Source: Capitella teleta
Taxonomy: Eukaryota; Annelida; Polychaeta; Capitellidae
Assembly (NCBI GenBank): GCA_000328365.1
Contig: KB310004.1
Span: forward strand, 281,952 to 345,951
Length of the DNA stretch: 64,000 nucleotides
Reading direction: 5' to 3'
Both the position numbers and the translations under genes were made by a program. The notes under the pieces were generated by a model. The model was not told where the DNA came from and did no database searches. It worked only from the letters and a program-made list of their open reading frames with translations. Of the stretch, positions 25,189-36,442 are shown one piece after another. Every line of letters begins with the position of its first letter. Within the stretch, counting starts at the first letter, position 1.

Positions 25189-27655
25189 TGGCGATTTTTT
25201 TGCAAACAAGTTCTTTCTAGCTGGGTATACCAAAAGGCGTCATGCTCAGATGGTATATATAGGCTTATATATGGGCATATGGCTGGGATATGGCTTTGAA
25301 ATTCCCTACTCCTATCGATAAACCCCTGCATAATACCATATGGCATAGGCAACAGTACACAGCACCCCGTCTTGTTAAACACAGAAGCATTACAATCATG
25401 AAATAATTTTAATTATGACGAATTACAATTATAATAATTCATAATGGTAACATGACCAACGTCTGATCGATCGGGTTTAGAATCCGGGACCAACGTCATA
25501 CGGTTTAACTGAAAAAGAGATTCGGTTCCCGATGCTAATTGGAGTGAGCAGAACGCTTGCGGATTAGGCCTCAATTAATTGTCCAAGACGGCGCAACACT
25601 CATGAATATCGAATATTATACGTATCATGAATATCAAAAGGGTCTCAATACCGTTCGTAATTGCAAACAAATCCCTACAGGGATACAAGTACGCTTGTAT
25701 CAGTTTACCGACATTTAGAGACCTAGCTAGTACGCTGCCTTAGTTCCGTTACTCAACGTTTAGTCTGGAGATTTGATGCTTAATTAATGCAGATTAATAC
25801 AATGACAAAATAAGAGAATTGACGTGTGACTTAATTATTTATGGGATGAGTCTGATGACTGATCCGAACACTCAGTTATATAATTGTCAGATCTTTAACC
25901 TTATAAGGCTTGTTGGTACATTAGATCATGCATGTAGTACGATAATAATAAAGGCCTACATAGGATTCGTGTGATTTACTGTACTACTGTAGCTTTAGGC
26001 CTAATTAAGTCATAATAATTTCACCAGGCATGCACCAATGCACCATCATGACCATGCTCCATTGCACTCAATAATTGAAGTACAGTATCCCCATGCAATA
26101 TTGAAAAAGCCAAGACAATAATTATTAAGCAGCCAAACATATGTACACACAACTCTTTATTGTCAATAATTCAATATTGTATTCAGATAAATATAGTATA
26201 GCATGCAGTGTAAATACATTGTAATTAATAAAATGTAAGTAATAATAATTGAATGTAAAACTAGTATCAAATTCCACAGAACACCAGACCATGTAGCGCA
26301 TGCTTTTGTACACATAAATATGAAGTATCCAGGCATCACATCTGCTTGCAACACAGCATCATGATCATATCATGTGATACCGTGTTGTTCATATCGCAGT
26401 TGGATGAGGCGTCAGACACAGATGGGATTCATATCATGCAGTTTCTCGACTGATCCTTCTGGATTTCCAAATCACTCACCAAATTTGAACATTCTCATGG
26501 TCCGGGGTAATCACCAGAACGGATAATTGATCAAGTTGATGCCTGTCATAATTAACCACCGTTTCACAACACAATGGATTTCAACAACAAATATTCCCGT
26601 TCTCTTCTGCATGCACTGGCTCATACAAAACATACCCATAGGCCACATGGATTCAGTCTGACCTTCGATCTAGGTCAGGTCACCCGTATGCCGGCTGCAG
26701 TCTCTGCTTGGCCGTTGAGGCCCGCCGAGAACAATTTTCTACAGTTGTACAGTAGCATGTTCACTTTGCATAGTTTTAGCAACGAATTATTTTAGTATAT
26801 GGCGAATGGATGATGATTTCATCAATTCTGAGTCGAGACCCGGTCATCTCATGAAATATTAAACGTGACAATTGAGCTTTGTACGGAGCAACTAATATGA
26901 GATTTGGGATGGGCAGAAGCGACTGTAACTCGAACTAATTTTCTCACTCTACGAAAAGGCGTTTCTGCTGAAACAATCTTACACAGTGCATGGCGTGCAA
27001 TGCTGGGTGATCGTAACCCGAAGGATACAGTTGACTACAATTAGCCCGTAATCTATAAGCAAAGGATGCTCATGCAGGGATTTCAGTCACTGCTTCATCT
27101 TGTGCAATTAAATCATACAATGTACAAAATAGAAGACCGATTAAGTATCTGTGTTTTAAGATTTTAATCCAAAAATAACTGATTTTTCAACTGTGTGTTG
27201 AAAAATCAGCTAGTGTTGATTCGAGGTGCCGAAGAACGATTGACCAAAATCAGACGTTGGGGAGGTAACTTTTCATCTACTATATATTAGTGAAGTTACC
27301 CTGATTATGGCAAAGGTAATTTGACCGTTCAAACACAAACATGTATAGCAAATCAAATTGAAAATCAAGATCACGCATAGTCAGCTTTGACAATACCGAC
27401 ATGTGTGCCTGTAAACTTTTCGGGAGGGTCTAATTAGTATTTATAATTACTGGTGCGAGCATATCAAACGTCCATTTATATTCTTGGTGCATATCTGAAA
27501 AAATTCACGACAAAAGGCTAACAACCCACACGGGGAATGCTTATAACGAGAATAGTTTATTAATCAGTCATTACACCAAATAATGATAATTATAATTAGT
27601 AAGATTTTTTTTCGGTAATTCTCTATTGACTCTCAAGGCAATTCTCAAATGTTTT
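24064..27655. other. Gene-poor AT-rich region
   Basis: No gene supported. Notable items are a poly-T run of about 31 bases at 25157-25187, a small hairpin GATACAAG-TACG-CTTGTATC near 25682-25701 and a hairpin at 27179-27209. Open frames are short, without protein-like composition. Confidence 0.55.
27179..27209. repeat. Perfect hairpin, 13-bp arms
   Basis: CTGATTTTTCAAC and GTTGAAAAATCAG flank the loop TGTGT. A second, weaker one (GGTAACTT ... AAGTTACC) follows at about 27265-27300. They could be the core of a small fold-back element. Confidence 0.55.
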
Positions 27656-27659
27656 TTTC

Positions 27660-28290
27660 GTCTTCTCATCTGTAAACAGTAACTATGAAGTTAGAATTAT
27701 AGTTCGAGTGCGCCGCTTCAAAATACCAATGGAGGAGAGCGTCATGAGTTGATGTATGCTGATGATGGTCGGTGTTCATGAGATGTTTTACAGTGTGCAT
27801 AAGAGTGCGTTGTATCCTGTTGGTGTAAGCATATGGCCACTGTACTGATTGAGTGATGTTTAATAGAATGTGTGTGCTGCATATAATGATGACTGGCGAG
27901 GTGTAAGTCAAGATGGGAGTATGATTCATAAAAATGATTTGGAAACATATTCATGATATTGTGGGTGAGCTAATACAGAAAAAAATGATTGCAAGGTATT
28001 TGTGGATGTCTAAGATTTTTAGGATATTTAGGTCGCGAAAGAGGGAGGTTGTGTGGGCTAGATAGTGAGTTTTAAGAATTAAGCGAATTGTATTTTTCTG
28101 AAGCAATTAAAGAAGTCGATAAAGGTGAGTTCCATATGTATTGCCGCATATTAGATTGCAGTACTGGAGGTAAGGGTAGATAAATGCGTAGTACAGGGTA
28201 CGCAATGTGTCTCTATTAAATAACTTAGACAATTTTCTCATTACATGTATGCTATAGTTCGGTTCGTACGCATGTTTATCTATGCAGAAT
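27660..28290 (-). mobile_element. LINE 3' fragment (reverse transcriptase thumb region)
   Basis: The minus strand encodes, in broken frames, TLRTLYYAFIYPYLQYCNL followed by CGNTYGTHL and LQKNTIRLI, the pattern found after the palm in many LINE reverse transcriptases (LYY..IYPYL.YCN..WG.....L..L...QKKA.R.I). The later part (YESYSHLDLHLAS) corresponds to the segment before the ORF2 stop. It is 5'-truncated and decayed, and related in type to the fragment at 46.8-47.9 kb. Confidence 0.75.
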
Positions 28291-28299
28291 GCGCATCAC

Positions 28300-29306
28300 A
28301 GAAGCAGCATTCCTGCCAGCAGTGTCAAAGTGCCCAATAGACGAGCGGTCAACGCAATGGCTTAAACCAAGGAAACATTTTACGGGAAGATTCGTTACTT
28401 TCTTCCGAAATATCTTAAAAGGGGAAATGTTGGCACGCATGTATTTCTCAAGCATCATACAAACGAATATTCATTAAAGGGCGGACCCCTATATCAATGA
28501 GTGACCGAGTGAGTTAAACTGGTTACAGCTAATAAAACAGAGAATGAAATTGAGAAATAGTGCGATTACCAAGCTCAAGGGTGACATTACTCAAGATTTG
28601 TTTATAACTTTACATCCAGAGATATGATAAGATATAGATGAAGTATATTCTATTGTAATTTAATTTGGCCTCGCGGATGGTTTAAGTCATCCGGATGCGT
28701 TTGATTGTTGAGTTACTTGCAACAGGAAGTTTCACATGCTATCCAGTTGGGTTAGAATGTTGAGTCACAGGAAATAAATACGAAATATCGCAAGATATCG
28801 GGAAATATCGCGAGTTATTCACTCAACACTCACACTCAAGTCTCATGAAATTAAAGAGCTATTCATATATCCAGCAACTATGCATCCAAATAGTTTTCAT
28901 TAATCTAGGTCATTTCTGGAAATGTTGTTTTCAGGCAGTTTCTAAAGACTTATTGAGTAGTTTATGCGTTGCATATCGTTTCAATAGACTTGATTTTTAA
29001 ATTCAAGCGGACCATGAGAGTTCATGGCAACTTTAAAGTTGTAGAATCTAATCTTTGAATAACGTTGCTGATTTCTTGTCGATTTGGTCAATTGCTTCGC
29101 ACTGATTAGCCAAGCAAGGCTATGATTGAAAAAGCATCATGTTATTTTATGATGTGCACATGTTATGCTGAGACTATGCATTCAGTAGCTTGTATATAAA
29201 CGCAGATCAGACATCGTTCGTGAAAAGTAGTTCTTAAGTGTCCCCCGTTGCCATGGAAATCCGGTGATTCATAGAATAAAAATAAATATACATGTATAAA
29301 TTGATT
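28300..29306. other. Intergenic stretch, no gene seen
   Basis: AT-rich DNA with short chance frames only. It ends at the TA flanking the pogo-like element. Confidence 0.55.
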
Positions 29307-29308
29307 TA

Positions 29309-29992
29309 CAGTAAAACCTCGATGTGTCGAAGTTCGTGGGGTTAGCTCAAATACTTCGACTCAAGGATACTTCGAGGGATAGATCGAGGCCGTTATGATA
29401 TGACCGTTATGATTCCAAACCGTGCTCTGACGTTATGATTAACTGTATGCGTTATGAACTTATAAACTATGAACGGTGATCTCATGGTTTTATTGGTATC
29501 TATTGGTTTTAGGAGTCAGCCAAGCTCTGGTCGGTTTGCGGTCTTTTGTCGGTCATTCATCAAAGATCATCACAAATACACCAACAACAATATGCTTTAT
29601 AGCTTAGTTGAGATCCACGGTCCGTTGATCTTTGGAGTCAGCCAATCAGAGCTCTGGTCGCGGCGTAAACAGAGGCGAGATAAACGCTACTGACGCTTTG
29701 TGGGGGCGGGGATGTTTTGATGCTTTGTAAACACTTGACTATCTCTCTCTCTTTGAAGTTATCAAACTGAGAAATATGCTCATCGAATTTTTCGACTTCG
29801 AGCTACGGATCGAAAATATGTCTCGGGGACTTCGAAAACACTTCGACACAAGGATAAATTCGAGAATGAGACGTTCGAGGGACGGATGTTAGTGCTAATA
29901 GTAAAGTATAGGAGAATCGTCGGGACTTCGAAAACACTTCGATACAGGGAGACATTCGAAGGACGGACGTTCGATACATCGAGGTTTTACTG
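29309..29992. mobile_element. Pogo/Tigger-like MITE, copy 1
   Basis: 684-bp element with inverted ends CAGTAAAACCTCGATGTGTC and its complement (ending GATACATCGAGGTTTTACTG), flanked by TA on each side. Several further TTCGA-rich inverted blocks lie inside each end. The middle, including GATCCACGGTCCGTTGATCT, matches the reverse complement of the element at 48643-49310. No transposase. The CAG...CTG ends and TA target fit the pogo branch of Tc1/mariner. Confidence 0.8.
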
Positions 29993-29994
29993 TA

Positions 29995-31490
29995 CTTGTA
30001 TACCTCAACTGGCTTCGCTTCTACACGGTTCACATTAACTCGATTATCGCACATTCCGGTTTCGGCGAACCAAAATCGCTTAGATTGTACACACATTAAT
30101 AAGATAATGTGTTTAATACAATAATATAATATGACCATTTGTCTTTATGTCTAAAAATGCCTGTATTAATAATTTAATCAATGAGGTTACAAGTTTCTCT
30201 GGGCACCGTTCGTTTACAATATTAGTGGACCATGCACGTGGAAAGTCGAATTCAATATCACAGCATGTTTCATCCAATTAGAGCCAGGTTGTGTTTTGCC
30301 AGAGAATGTAGATATAATCAAATAAAACGAATCCTTTCACCTTTTACATTTACTGTTCATAACGAGCCCATCAACAAGATGAGAATACTTTTTATTCAGA
30401 GAAAAAAAAAACTGGTTATAAAATGGGACACGCTCCTTACGATTCTATTGATATTTTTATTTTCTGTCCCAGATAGGGAGCCCACCAAGGGTTCTGAACG
30501 TGCGTATTACCTTTGGAAAGTTGAATAATGTTTGCAATTATAATAATTATATCCTGGTGAAAGGGGTGTACCACAGAGGCATCACGGGGTTACCATGTTA
30601 ATTTACGGGGAATTCACAAAAGGGCGCACCCAATTACATAGCAAATTCGCGTTTCTGGCAAAGGTACATTGTACAATAAAGGGTGGAATCGTACATCTAA
30701 TTATAAGCTTTTTGGTGTCTGCTTTTTGTTATTGGTGCGACTGACAATGACTCTTAGTGTGACCACTAATCAATGTTCAAAAAGGCAAAACCATTCGATT
30801 GCACTGTCATATATACTCATTATAATGAATCATGAACACTCAAAATTTCATAACACCTTTTTCTCAACATTTGACGGCTGTTTTTGATGGAGTTATTAAT
30901 GCAATCAGTTGCAACATTCAGTTGTATAGTTCATCTCGTGTTTCACACAAAATAATCAGGAAGTCGAAAGTATCAAAATACTATAAAGTAAAGCTGGCAA
31001 CAACTCTGCAGATACAGCTAGATATAACCACAACCAACCCCCAAGCCAGGAATGCGAAAGGGGTTAATTTCAGCCCACACCCGGGGCGACAAGTGGGTAG
31101 TTTCGCATGTAGGAATAGGGCTCATAGACCTAATAAGTCCTGGACATAGTGTAGGTACTTCTAAGTTTTATTTACCCTTTTGTTTTATTCAAATCCCAAT
31201 AATACACAATTCGGTTTTATTAAATTGGTTCCATGAAATAATCTCACGGTCAATGCCAAAACTGCGACACGAATTAATTGTATATTCGACTACATGTATC
31301 AATCATCACATATGACTTCGCTCCCCTGCATGTTCTAAAACCATGTGTACGCCCTTGCCTTGCACACTCCGAGAACAGAAAATAAAACAGCCAGCCCTTG
31401 GGTACTTGAAAACACGCTTTTTCACCACAAACACCCCTCATACTTATTCGTTGTCAATCATTGTACCACGTGACTTTAACGCAAGAGCCA
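29995..31490. other. Intergenic stretch upstream of the secreted-protein gene
   Basis: No gene supported. Short frames show no protein-like pattern. The last part leads into the TATA box at 31500. Confidence 0.55.
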
Positions 31491-31499
31491 GTCGAGGCT

Positions 31500-31507
31500 T
31501 ATAAAAG
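31500..31507 (+). promoter_or_regulatory. TATA box of the unknown secreted-protein gene
   Basis: TATAAAAG lies 52-59 bases before the start codon at 31559, which predicts transcription starting near 31530 and a leader of about 30 bases. The spacing is very like that at the lectin gene (3892 to 3952). Confidence 0.6.
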
Positions 31508-31558
31508 ACCCGCAGACAGTGCAACAAATTCATCGGGACTCCTGAAGCTCATGCAGTT

Positions 31559-33519
31559 ATGAAGTTCTACCTCTCTATTGCCTTGTTCGCCTCAGCCTTC
31601 TTGGCTACCCAGGGTAAGATACGGAATATTTGAACCATTTTTATTTCACAGGTTTATTTGCCAAACAGGGAAATCAGCACCCAGCACTCGGGAGCTGATT
31701 GAACTTGTGGAAAAGATTATTGAGAGAGATCTGGATGAAGGATCCTGGACTGAAACCGGTAGTGATTAAATTGATGAGTGAAGAAAGTAACTATATCACA
31801 ACTGATATCATTGCAGAGATACGTCATGGCGGTATCCACCAATTGGTGCAGAAACATGCAGCTGAATTCGCCGACACTCCTTTCTTCGATGTATCCTTTG
31901 AAGTGATAGGACCTCTCATCCTGGAAATTACCAATACCATGGCTTCACACATCCCTGAGGAACTCCAGGACCTCGTGGCTGCCAGATTTACGGCGGGTAA
32001 GATGATTCATGAGTTATTTCATTTAGCTCCCGAACTAATGTCGCATGCCATTACATATATACTAGACTCAGTAATTAAACATTTCATCAAGGGTTCTCCT
32101 TCCTAATAGGAATTCATTGATTTGTAGCTTTTATGTCCGTGTGGATAAGTGGTGGCCTGGAGCATGTTTGGGGAATGCTTTATCGCGCTATGGAGCAGGC
32201 AAACGAGTTCGGTGACCAGGGTGATATTGACTTCAGGTCAACCATTGCCAAAAAGTGAGTCTCGAATGATGATCAGCAGCTAAATTCAATATCTTCCGTT
32301 AATTGTAGAGCTATGGCTGCTAGGCGATGGGCACGTCAGGCTCCAAATGAGACAGAGAACGAAGACCCCTGGATGGTCGCCATTCGCCATTTTATCGCGC
32401 CTAACCAAAATGCCCTTGAGGACATTCACGTGATGATGGCTGGTTTGTTTCAGTCAATAAACTAATTATTGTCACTGAAATGATGCAATAACAGAGGCTG
32501 ACTCCGATTTCTACAACAATTTCTTCGTTGAAATGGACTCTATGGCTGAAGACGAAGGGATTTTGTCTCGTACTCTCGATCAGTGCGCTATCGATATTGC
32601 GGACCGGATGGCCACTGCCATGTTTACACCAAGTTCACATCCAGCCGCTGAAGATCTCCTCTCCCGGGTGCTTGTACGTGTGGGCCAATGGATCGCCGAG
32701 TAAGTAAATGAAGCCAATGTTATCATTGTCCACACAGACGTATTGCAGTGTGCAATCTTTGTCTGAGGATACTCTGGATGACGTGAATCTTACTCAGGAA
32801 GACAAAGAGGCGCTGGCCAATGTCATAAGAGGACTTCTTCCGCTACTCGGAGAGTACGTAAAACCAGTTCAACAGATGCTTGAAATTTGCCAGAACAATC
32901 CCGAAAAAATGCCAGAATTCCTCTTCCGTATTTTTGGTAGGTTTATCTTGAGAATTACTTTTTCTGTACTAGTTATGGTCAGGTCAACAAATGGATGAAG
33001 AGTACTCTGAGGTTCAAAAGGTCATTCCAGCTGTGCGTCATGGACTAGAGATCAAGAGTGCTGTTATTGAACGCTGTAAGTGGGATGGATTCTGCATTTA
33101 AACTCCTGTTTGAGGGTTAATATCACTTGCTTAATATGATTTGACTACATTTTAGTGATTGACATCATTTCCAATGGAGGAGGAAAGGATTTTTTCGTTG
33201 GTCTCTTCATTAAGTAAGTCTCCTCATAAATTGTCTTTGCAATTACAAACAATTTTTGTATAGACTAGCTCATCAAGCTCTGATGGAAGGGTACGGTCTT
33301 GATGAGTACATGATATGGGCTGGGGATTTGCTGGATCAGCTAGATGCCGACTTCAATGAGACTCAACCTGGCGCTGGCCCTGGCGCTGGCCCTGGCCCTG
33401 GCGCTGGCGCTGGCCCTGGCCCTGGCCCTGGCGCTGACCCTGGCGCTGGCGCTGGGATGAAACGCATGTTCAACGCCAAGAAATTCAAGAATCTGCGCCG
33501 AATCGCTGGAGGCAAATGA
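31559..33519 (+). CDS. Secreted helix-rich protein with Gly-Ala-Pro linker and basic tail, family unknown, 10 exons
   Basis: Exons 31559-31613, 31669-31758, 31817-31996, 32128-32254, 32309-32442, 32495-32699, 32749-32936, 32983-33075, 33156-33213, 33264-33519 join in frame with GT-AG borders and sum to 1,386 nt (461 residues plus stop). Residues 1-18 form a signal peptide (FYLSIALFASAFLA). Residues 20-375 are acidic, helix-favouring, with few Cys, so it is not a saposin or a disulphide-rich toxin. Then comes a 30-residue linker of GAGP/GPGA units (33367-33456), and the end is a 20-residue basic segment, KRMFNAKKFKNLRRIAGGK (net charge about +8). The exon encoding residues 49-108 and that near residues 196-264 have a similar helical look, so an internal repeat is possible. 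I do not recognise the family. The basic end could bind an anionic surface or be released as a peptide; that is inference. Confidence 0.85.
33367..33456 (+). repeat. Coding GGCGCTGGCCCT-type tandem repeat
   Basis: About 90 bp of GC-rich 6-bp units (GGCGCT, GGCCCT) encode the Gly-Ala/Gly-Pro linker of the secreted protein. Such repeats change length easily, so linker length may vary between individuals. Confidence 0.85.
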
Positions 33520-33551
33520 TCTGAGGAAGTTTTGGAAATGATTTGGGTCTG

Positions 33552-33557
33552 AATAAA
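33552..33557 (+). terminator. Poly(A) signal AATAAA of the secreted-protein gene
   Basis: AATAAA lies 33 bases after the stop codon at 33519, implying a very short 3' UTR. Confidence 0.6.
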
Positions 33558-33559
33558 AT

Positions 33560-34238
33560 GTAATTCGCTTAGTAGGCAATAATCATTTTGGTGTCTGTTG
33601 TCGATCGATTGAATTTATGCTTTAATTTTGTATAAGGTTATAGCATAAAGGAAATACAATTAATGTAACAGTGTACAACTGTTGGCAAACCGATCGAGGA
33701 AGCAAAGTCTGGAAAGAGAATTACACGGTTATAGGGGAAATGGCATCTTCTAATAACGAGGACGATAAATTGATTATTATTATTACATGTGTATTACTAT
33801 TCCTATCATCATTATCATAAATATCTTTTGGGCTGTATGTAACAATTACTTGGTTATCAAGGAGTGCGATGTCGGTTAGTCGGCAGCTCTCTGCAGGCGT
33901 TCATCCCATCGCAAGCCATCGTTTCATCCACGACCCTGCTCGCGACTAAACACAGGACGCAAAATCCTTGATCAATGACTTCGAAGACATATTCGGATAA
34001 TTTCAAAGCGCAATCGAATATGAAGAGGATCCTACATATCACGAGGCATGGTTCAAGAATGTTCAAAATGATTATCTTGAAATTCGTGAGAATGCCGAAT
34101 CATTTTCAAGTACTTTATCCATTGTGTAACCCCCAGTTGAAAGCTCCGATCGAACTGTGTCATAACACGCACGGGCTTCTGGATAATCATGCAGACGACA
34201 GATCTATTTTGCTTATTATCGCTCATCTTCAACTTTTG
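33560..34238. other. Intergenic stretch, no gene seen
   Basis: AT-rich DNA between the secreted-protein gene and the SINE. No convincing coding frame. Confidence 0.55.
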
Positions 34239-34482
34239 CAATAAATACATAAATAAATAAATAAATAAATAATTCATTTTGTATAGCGCAATATCCACCA
34301 AAGTGCTCAAAGCGCTGCCCATAAATCACGAATATTTATTTCATTTTTATTTCGTTATAAGGTCCCCGATTCAAGTCCGACCTAAGAGACTGACTGTGCT
34401 TTGTTATGTTATCACCCAGGGGAATTGAACACCTTACCTTTGAATTGAAAGGTCCAACGCTCTACCACTGAGCCACATAGGC
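34239..34482 (-). mobile_element. SINE with tRNA-derived head and conserved-type tail
   Basis: Minus strand: the head reads GCCTATGTGGCTCAGTGGTA (A box TGGCTCAGTGG) and GTGTTCAATTCCCC (B box), i.e. a decayed tRNA. The 3' part has AGCGCTTTGAGCACTTTGG and ATTGCGCTATACAAA, close to the GCGCTATATAAA tail shared by L2-mobilised SINEs in several animal groups, and ends in a TTTA repeat (34239-34272). About 245 bp. Confidence 0.75.
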
Positions 34483-34499
34483 AATAATCAACACATGAC

Positions 34500-35232
34500 A
34501 GCGATAAAATAAGATGACAAAATAAAATAATGAAGATCAAGTAACATGATAAGACTCTGTGCAACGATAAATAGAAGTAATAGTGCAAGAATTAAAAACA
34601 TCGTAAAACGACTCAAGTTTGGAAAAGTAAAAGACAATCAAACGATCTTTAAAGACTGAAACAGTTGGCGAATCTCTAATAAAAACAGGTACAATATTCC
34701 ATAGAAAAAAAAGATGCTTTAAAAGTCTCGATTCTGACATTACGATTTTGTAAAAGGAGGCCGGTGTTCGATGAACGAAGAGTGCGTGTATTATTTAAAA
34801 TGCTCACTTCATCAGTAAAATCAACATTAATAAAAACCTGTCAAGTATTTAAAAACAAACATCAGATCCGCCACTTCTCTACGATAAGACAAAGGTAAAA
34901 TATGTAAAGCCTGCAGACGATGACAATAGGACATTTCATCAGTAAAAATATTCAAGACATACTTGGTTATTGACCTCTGAGTGGACTCTATAAAATAAAT
35001 ATCTTTTTTAAAAGAAGGTGACCAAACCTGTGAACAGTTCTCTAAAATAGGTCGAACAAGTGTAGTAAAAAGTCTTAGCTTTACATATTGAGGGGCACTA
35101 TAACCAACGGTTCTCTTAATAATGTCAGAAACACGATTAGCTTTTAAAACAATACATTCAATGTGAGGGGTAAAAGACAGATTCGAATTGATGGAAGCTG
35201 AGAGGACACCCCCCTGCGACAAGTGTCTCATC
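34500..35232 (-). mobile_element. LINE 3' fragment, second clade
   Basis: Minus-strand frames give ASINSNLSFTPHIE ... RTVGYSAPQYVKLRLFTTL and VRPILENCSQVWSP, then RRSITKYV-like and a C-terminal MSESRLLKHLFFLWNIVP. This is the post-palm part of a CR1/jockey-type reverse transcriptase (LG..IS.NLSF..HI, VRP.LEY.S.VW.P). It lacks the catalytic palm, so it is 5'-truncated. Distinct in sequence from the fragments at 27.7 and 47 kb. Confidence 0.8.
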
Positions 35233-35519
35233 GAAGGAAAAACCGATTATCCTAGTTCCAACGGGTTGAGCGACTCTTTCGGATCTTGTCATGTGACCAC
35301 CGGCTATAGCAGGTATTAATAGGCGAATCATGCTGAGTCAGTCAAATATATTATGCAACACTACATCTAAAGACAATAATGCAACCGCAATGGGTATCAA
35401 AGAATTATGTAATATAAGAGATAATATTTTGAGTATATCAAACGAATTCGATAATACTGACGTTTTGTTTTTAATTAATTCACTATGTATTAATTGATTG
35501 TATAATTATTACCGTATCT

Positions 35520-35745
35520 TGAATTGATGCAAATCTGTATTTTGTTAAGTTTTTTTTTTTTTTCTAGTTTAGCACAGGTTCTCTCTCTCGCTCGTTGTAT
35601 AGCACAGCCTAGTTTCACATTTGGATTACTGTATGCACTTATATTTACCATTACCTTTACCTTTTTTGTTTTTCTTTATCCGTTCATTTTTCCTGTACAT
35701 GTTTTTGTACGAAATAAATTATTGTTATTATTATTATTATTAGTC
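35520..35745 (+). repeat. LINE-like 3' tail with TTA repeat
   Basis: T/C-rich sequence ending TTTTTGTACGAAATAAATTA then a short ATT/TTA microsatellite, the usual end of CR1/L2-like LINE 3' UTRs. The reading frame across it is hydrophobic only because of T-richness. Confidence 0.5.
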
Positions 35746-35749
35746 AATT

Positions 35750-36325
35750 GCCATATTAATTATGTACATATTCTTTTTGTTATAGCTTCATGCTCAGTGT
35801 CAATCACAGCAATAACGTTTATCGTGCAGAAGAATCATCGCGTTTGGTATTTCACATCACTTTTACGCAAAGCGGAGTCTACGAAGTATTGCTACATTAT
35901 TTTATGTATTAGGTTTGAAATGTAACGGCAAATATATGCCATAAATAACACTTCTCGCGAATGGTTTCTAAATAGTAAATATGCCACGCTGTGTGAAAAG
36001 CAAGAGCAGATATACGAGAAATATATAGTTCATAAATTATTCCTATTTGTCGGCGAAGTATCAACACAAATGGCAGGAAGCAAACATGAATTCAAATGTG
36101 ACGTTACTGTTCTGCATTGTCATTAGCGTAGAATGAGTCAGGCAACAGCCATTTATTTTACATTGTCGTTATGATAGAACATCCCTAATTTGGTGAGCTA
36201 TTTATTGACCCCACACCCCTAAAATCTGCAAAATGAGTCAATTCACAGACTTGTCATCATTGATTAAATGTGCCTTTCGGTGACCTTGGCTCCGTGACAA
36301 CAACATCCATTGCGAGGATTCGTTT
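35750..36325. other. Intergenic stretch upstream of the receptor-like gene
   Basis: No gene or named repeat seen. It should contain the receptor gene's promoter, but no clear TATA or initiator stands out. Confidence 0.5.
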
Positions 36326-36442
36326 TGTTTGCTAGTCACTTCTGGCGTCATATATTGTAGTATTGTACCGACATTAGTCAACGCAAATGCCTCTGGCACG
36401 CGTCATATTCTGTTGATCTCAGACCAAACTAGATCGGGCTCA

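Noticed and set aside
25682-25701. Small hairpin as a microRNA precursor
   Set aside because: Eight-bp stem is too short.
33340-33579. Arg/Ala/Ser-rich frame on the minus strand
   Set aside because: It is the complement of the coding GAGP repeat; repeats of this kind are open in several frames.
35524-35925. 133-residue hydrophobic frame that looks like a membrane protein
   Set aside because: Its hydrophobicity comes from T-rich LINE-tail sequence and an ATT/TTA microsatellite; no family pattern.
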